64,000 bases of DNA from Cyprinodon diabolis (lineage: Eukaryota > Chordata > Actinopteri > Cyprinodontiformes > Cyprinodontidae), in NCBI GenBank assembly GCA_030533445.1, contig JARPUW010000328.1, forward strand, positions 1-64,000, in the 5' to 3' direction. How positions within the stretch are numbered: the first letter of the stretch is position 1; each line of letters opens with the position of its first letter. The position numbers were made by a program, and so were the translations under genes. The notes under the pieces were generated by a model that searched no databases, was not told the origin of the DNA, and saw nothing but the letters and a program-made list of their open reading frames with translations. This document shows positions 61,701 through 64,000 of the stretch, in pieces.

Positions 61701-61898
61701 TTTTGTATGGGAAGAACGGCACCGAACAAACGACTACTGATCAAAAACCGTATGAGTTATTCAAAAAACATTTTCACCATGAGCATCAGCAATCCTTCGA
61801 CTCCAACTATACCAACTTTGGTGTATGTATGTCATTCAGAAAAATATTTATGACGAGTTGAAAACACATAGTCTGATTCGTTTCTCTCCCATCTTCAG
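58732..61898 (+). repeat. Satellite unit 19 (3,167 bp)
   Basis: No minisatellite copy. Five hairpins (60566-60803), the first with its outermost pair broken (TGCGGGC) and followed by TTCTGGGATCC. A+T block about 60844-61612. The G+C block has several private changes (GTGACTTCGG, AAGTTTATGG, GGTAAAACCC, GACGCATGTG). The start (AACTCATCGAC, AAAAGGTGTCTG) is shared with unit 5. Confidence 0.96.
60566..60803. repeat. Hairpin cluster, 5 hairpins (unit 19)
   Basis: First hairpin TGCGGGC-TTC-GCCCGCC, so its stem is one pair shorter; the others are standard. Confidence 0.93.
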
Positions 61899-63471
61899 CT
61901 CAAAAAGAATAGAGAAAGGCTGAAACTCTCATCGACTTTAGGTTGGTCTGGAGGGTTTTTAAGGAAAAGTATTAATCCTACCGTAATTCCGAAGACATTG
62001 TGTGAGTCCAGAGGTTTCAGTCTACAAACTGACCAAAAATGGTGACTGTAGCTCCAAATATGTGGCCGTGAGGGCGAGAATAAGATGTTTGATCTGAAAA
62101 AAATGGCCGCCTCACACTAAGATTTCAGCAGCTGCACTCTAGCAGGCTGCTGCAGAAGCTAACTGTCAGCTAGCTTCCAGGTGCTTACCCTCCGAACAAA
62201 CGACTGCTGAGCAAAAACCGTAAAAGATATCTGAAAAATTCTTTCAGTGAAAGCAACATCTATCCTTTGTCTCAGACTGGGGTAACCTTCATGTCTGTAG
62301 GTCTTTCACAACCCAAAACGAAGCACAAACAAAATGGTTGGCCCACCTGCTCCTCCCTTTCTTTTAACTGCAGGACCTCACTCTCACTCACCTTTTAGCT
62401 GCTAAAGCACCCCTCCGAACAAACGACTGCTGAGTAAAAACCGTAAAAGGTATCTGAAAAATTCTTTTTATCTAAGCGACAGCTATATCTTGTCTTCGAT
62501 TGGAGTAACTTTCATGGCTGTAGGTCATCTACAACCTGAATGGGAAGAGAAAGAAAAAGAAAAAACGTTTCATCACACCTAAGCTTCTAATTGAGCTAGC
62601 TGCAGCAGGTCACTGTCACTCAGCTTTCAGGTGCTTAAAATGTCCTCCGAACAAACGACTGCTGAGCAAAAACCGTATGAGTTATTCAAAAAATTTTTTC
62701 ACCGTGAGCGTCAGTCATCCTTCGACTCCAACTATGCCAACTTTGGTGTATGTGTGTCATTCAGAAAAATATTTATGACGAGTTTAAAACACATAGTCTG
62801 ATTCGTTTTTCTCCCCTCTTCTGCTCCAAAACCAATGAAAAACAGCTCTGATTTTCATCGACTTTAGGTCGGTCTGGAGGGTTTTTAAGGAAAAGTATTA
62901 ATCCTACCGTAATTCCGAAGATATTGTGTGGGTCCAGAGATTTCAGTCTACAAACTGACCAAAAATGGTGACTCTAGCTATAAATATGTGGCCGTGAGGG
63001 CGAGTTTAAAATGTTTTTTTGTGTTTAAAAAACGCCTGCCTCACACTCTAGCTTTTCAGTTGCTCCACTCTAGCAGGCTGGATTTTGCTAAAACTTTGTG
63101 GCGCTTGAGGTCTGATTATACAAAAACCGTAGCAGTTATCAACATACCGTCTTCAGTTTTAAATAGACGAAGGATTTATCTACAAACTGAGCTTCAAACT
63201 GTTTTTCTAGGTGAATGTATGCCGACACAGTGAAGTGCTGTTTTTTATGCTTTTTTTTTCCTCTCCCCATTCATTTCCTATGGGATTTTTTTGCGACGTT
63301 TTCGCTAATAATTCGCAAACCTTCGGACTAATGAGAAAGTTTTATACAAGCACACATCACCCCATTGGTCCCGACGCGTGTGCCAACTTTGGGCCCGATC
63401 CGCCAAACCGTGCGGGACTAGTTACGCGCCGAAGTTTTGGGTATACGGGAGAATTATAATAATAATAATAA

Positions 63472-63532
63472 TACGCGGAATAAATATGTGCAATAGTAGT
63501 AGGTGGGCCATGCCTTCGGCATGTGGCCCCCC
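63472..63532 (+). repeat. Hairpin minisatellite, 1 copy (unit 20)
   Basis: Single copy entered from a long (TAA)n run and ending in the usual CCCCCCAACTAG. Confidence 0.95.
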
Positions 63533-63805
63533 AACTAGAAAATTTCTAAAGAAATTTTGAGGGGGGCCACCTACTGCCCGTCTGGGGAACCGGGCCAATA
63601 CGGCCCTGGCAAGTGACGTCGGGGCTCCCCAGACCAACTGCTTACGCCTTTGAGGGCTGCTGAGGGAAGGAAAGAGGGCAAGTTCATGGGTAAAGAGAGC
63701 TGTGTGCCACTTGTGCTGAAATCTGGGAAATAGACGTGCACAGCGTATGATGCACAAGGGTAATATGGGTTGTCCATATTGAAACACAGTGGGTAAAGCC
63801 CAGTT

Positions 63806-64000
63806 GGCGGGCTTCGCCCGCCTGCGAGGAGCCATCTCAGTGAAGAAAAAAATCACCAATGGCGGGCTCTGCCCGCCTTCTAAGAGCCATTGCAGTGATG
63901 AAATCACCAATGGCGGGCTCCGCCCGCCTGCTAAGAGCCATTGCAGTGATGTAATCACCTTTGGCGGGCTCCGCCCGCCTTCTAAGAGCCATTGCAGTGA
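63806..64000. repeat. Hairpin cluster, at least 4 hairpins, cut by window edge (unit 20)
   Basis: Loops TTC, TCT, TCC, TCC. The fourth hairpin runs directly into TTCTAAGAGCC: the 27-bp step between hairpins 4 and 5 is deleted, consistent with recombination between the two identical hairpins. Confidence 0.92.

Larger units (their letters stand above)
1..64000 (+). repeat. Macrosatellite array, 20 units of about 3.2 kb
   Basis: The landmark GCTCAAAAAGAAT (GCTTAAAAAG or GTTTAAAAAG in three units) recurs at 1, 3309, 6481, 9656, 12765, 16099, 19261, 22496, 25965, 29141, 32576, 36014, 39181, 42356, 45689, 48924, 52094, 55256, 58732 and 61899. Everything between successive landmarks aligns over its full length, differing by scattered substitutions and module copy number. 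All units have the same orientation, and nothing unrelated is inserted anywhere. The unit start is a convention: it falls about one monomer into the monomer block. The length class and gene-free content fit a vertebrate macrosatellite or higher-order satellite; centromeric, pericentromeric, sex-chromosome or B-chromosome location cannot be decided from sequence. Confidence 0.98.
61899..64000 (+). repeat. Satellite unit 20, cut by the window edge
   Basis: First 2,102 bp of a unit: monomer block to 63233, one minisatellite copy (63472-63532), and the hairpin cluster from 63806 to the edge, with four hairpins and a 27-bp deletion relative to the standard form. Its first half is of the unit 2 and 8 type (GATCTGAAAA, CTTTTAACTGC, CGATTGG); TGCGAGGAGCC after the first hairpin and AAGTTCATGGGTAAAG are shared with unit 11. 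Confidence 0.95.

Noticed and set aside
1..64000. Tandem gene array (5S or 45S rDNA, snRNA, tRNA, histone)
   Set aside because: Unit size would suit, but I found no stretch matching the cores of 5S, 5.8S, U1, U2, U4, U5 or U6 RNAs, no tRNA A/B boxes in register and no histone-like frame. A covariance-model search would settle this.
1..64000. Array as a pure assembly artefact
   Set aside because: Units carry distinct, linked private variants and different module numbers, which a simple copy-paste artefact would not give. Local collapse or expansion at hairpins cannot be excluded.

Overview
The window is one uninterrupted, head-to-tail array of a single long satellite repeat. No protein-coding gene, rRNA, tRNA, snRNA, histone gene, transposon or CRISPR array could be supported on either strand. 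Twenty units lie in the same orientation: 19 complete (3,109 to 3,476 bp, mean about 3,258 bp) and one cut by the right edge. Both edges lie inside the array, so the full locus is longer than 64 kb. The sequence is eukaryotic in style: a gene-free macrosatellite, many CpG-to-TpG/CpA differences between copies, AAT-triplet runs and AATAAA motifs. A vertebrate is most likely. A teleost fish is my best guess, because the CpG-rich stretch ending in (TAA)n resembles dispersed repeats I associate with fish genomes; this is familiarity, not proof.

Each unit has the same layout; unit 2 (3309-6480) is the clean reference. (1) A block of seven diverged monomers of about 230 bp runs from the tail of the previous unit into the first 1.3 kb (3076-4644). 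(2) A CpG-rich 230-bp stretch ends in (TAA)n (4645-4876). (3) A 66-bp hairpin minisatellite follows, with 0 to 5 copies depending on the unit. (4) A G+C-rich stretch carries several short dyads. (5) A cluster of two to five GGCGGGC/GCCCGCC hairpins alternates with a second palindrome in a 51-bp module. (6) An A+T-richer block holds about 2.6 copies of a 295-bp subrepeat. The next monomer block then begins.

The array is hierarchical: 230-bp monomers; a 4-monomer cycle of about 925 bp (A-B-C-D, with m1-m2-m3 resembling m5-m6-m7); the 3.2-kb higher-order unit; and, in the first 39 kb, a register in which unit k resembles unit k+6 (about 19-20 kb). The main unit-length differences are explained by three modules: minisatellite copy number, hairpin-module number, and one extra monomer in unit 8. 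Shared variants are distributed as a mosaic with breakpoints inside units, the pattern expected from unequal exchange and gene conversion.

No function can be assigned. The strongest candidates for functional signals are a 29-bp box retained in four of the seven monomers while their flanks diverged, and the dense, arm-conserved hairpins. Many open reading frames exist, but they arise from repeats whose periods are multiples of three, and several open only from GTG or TTG.
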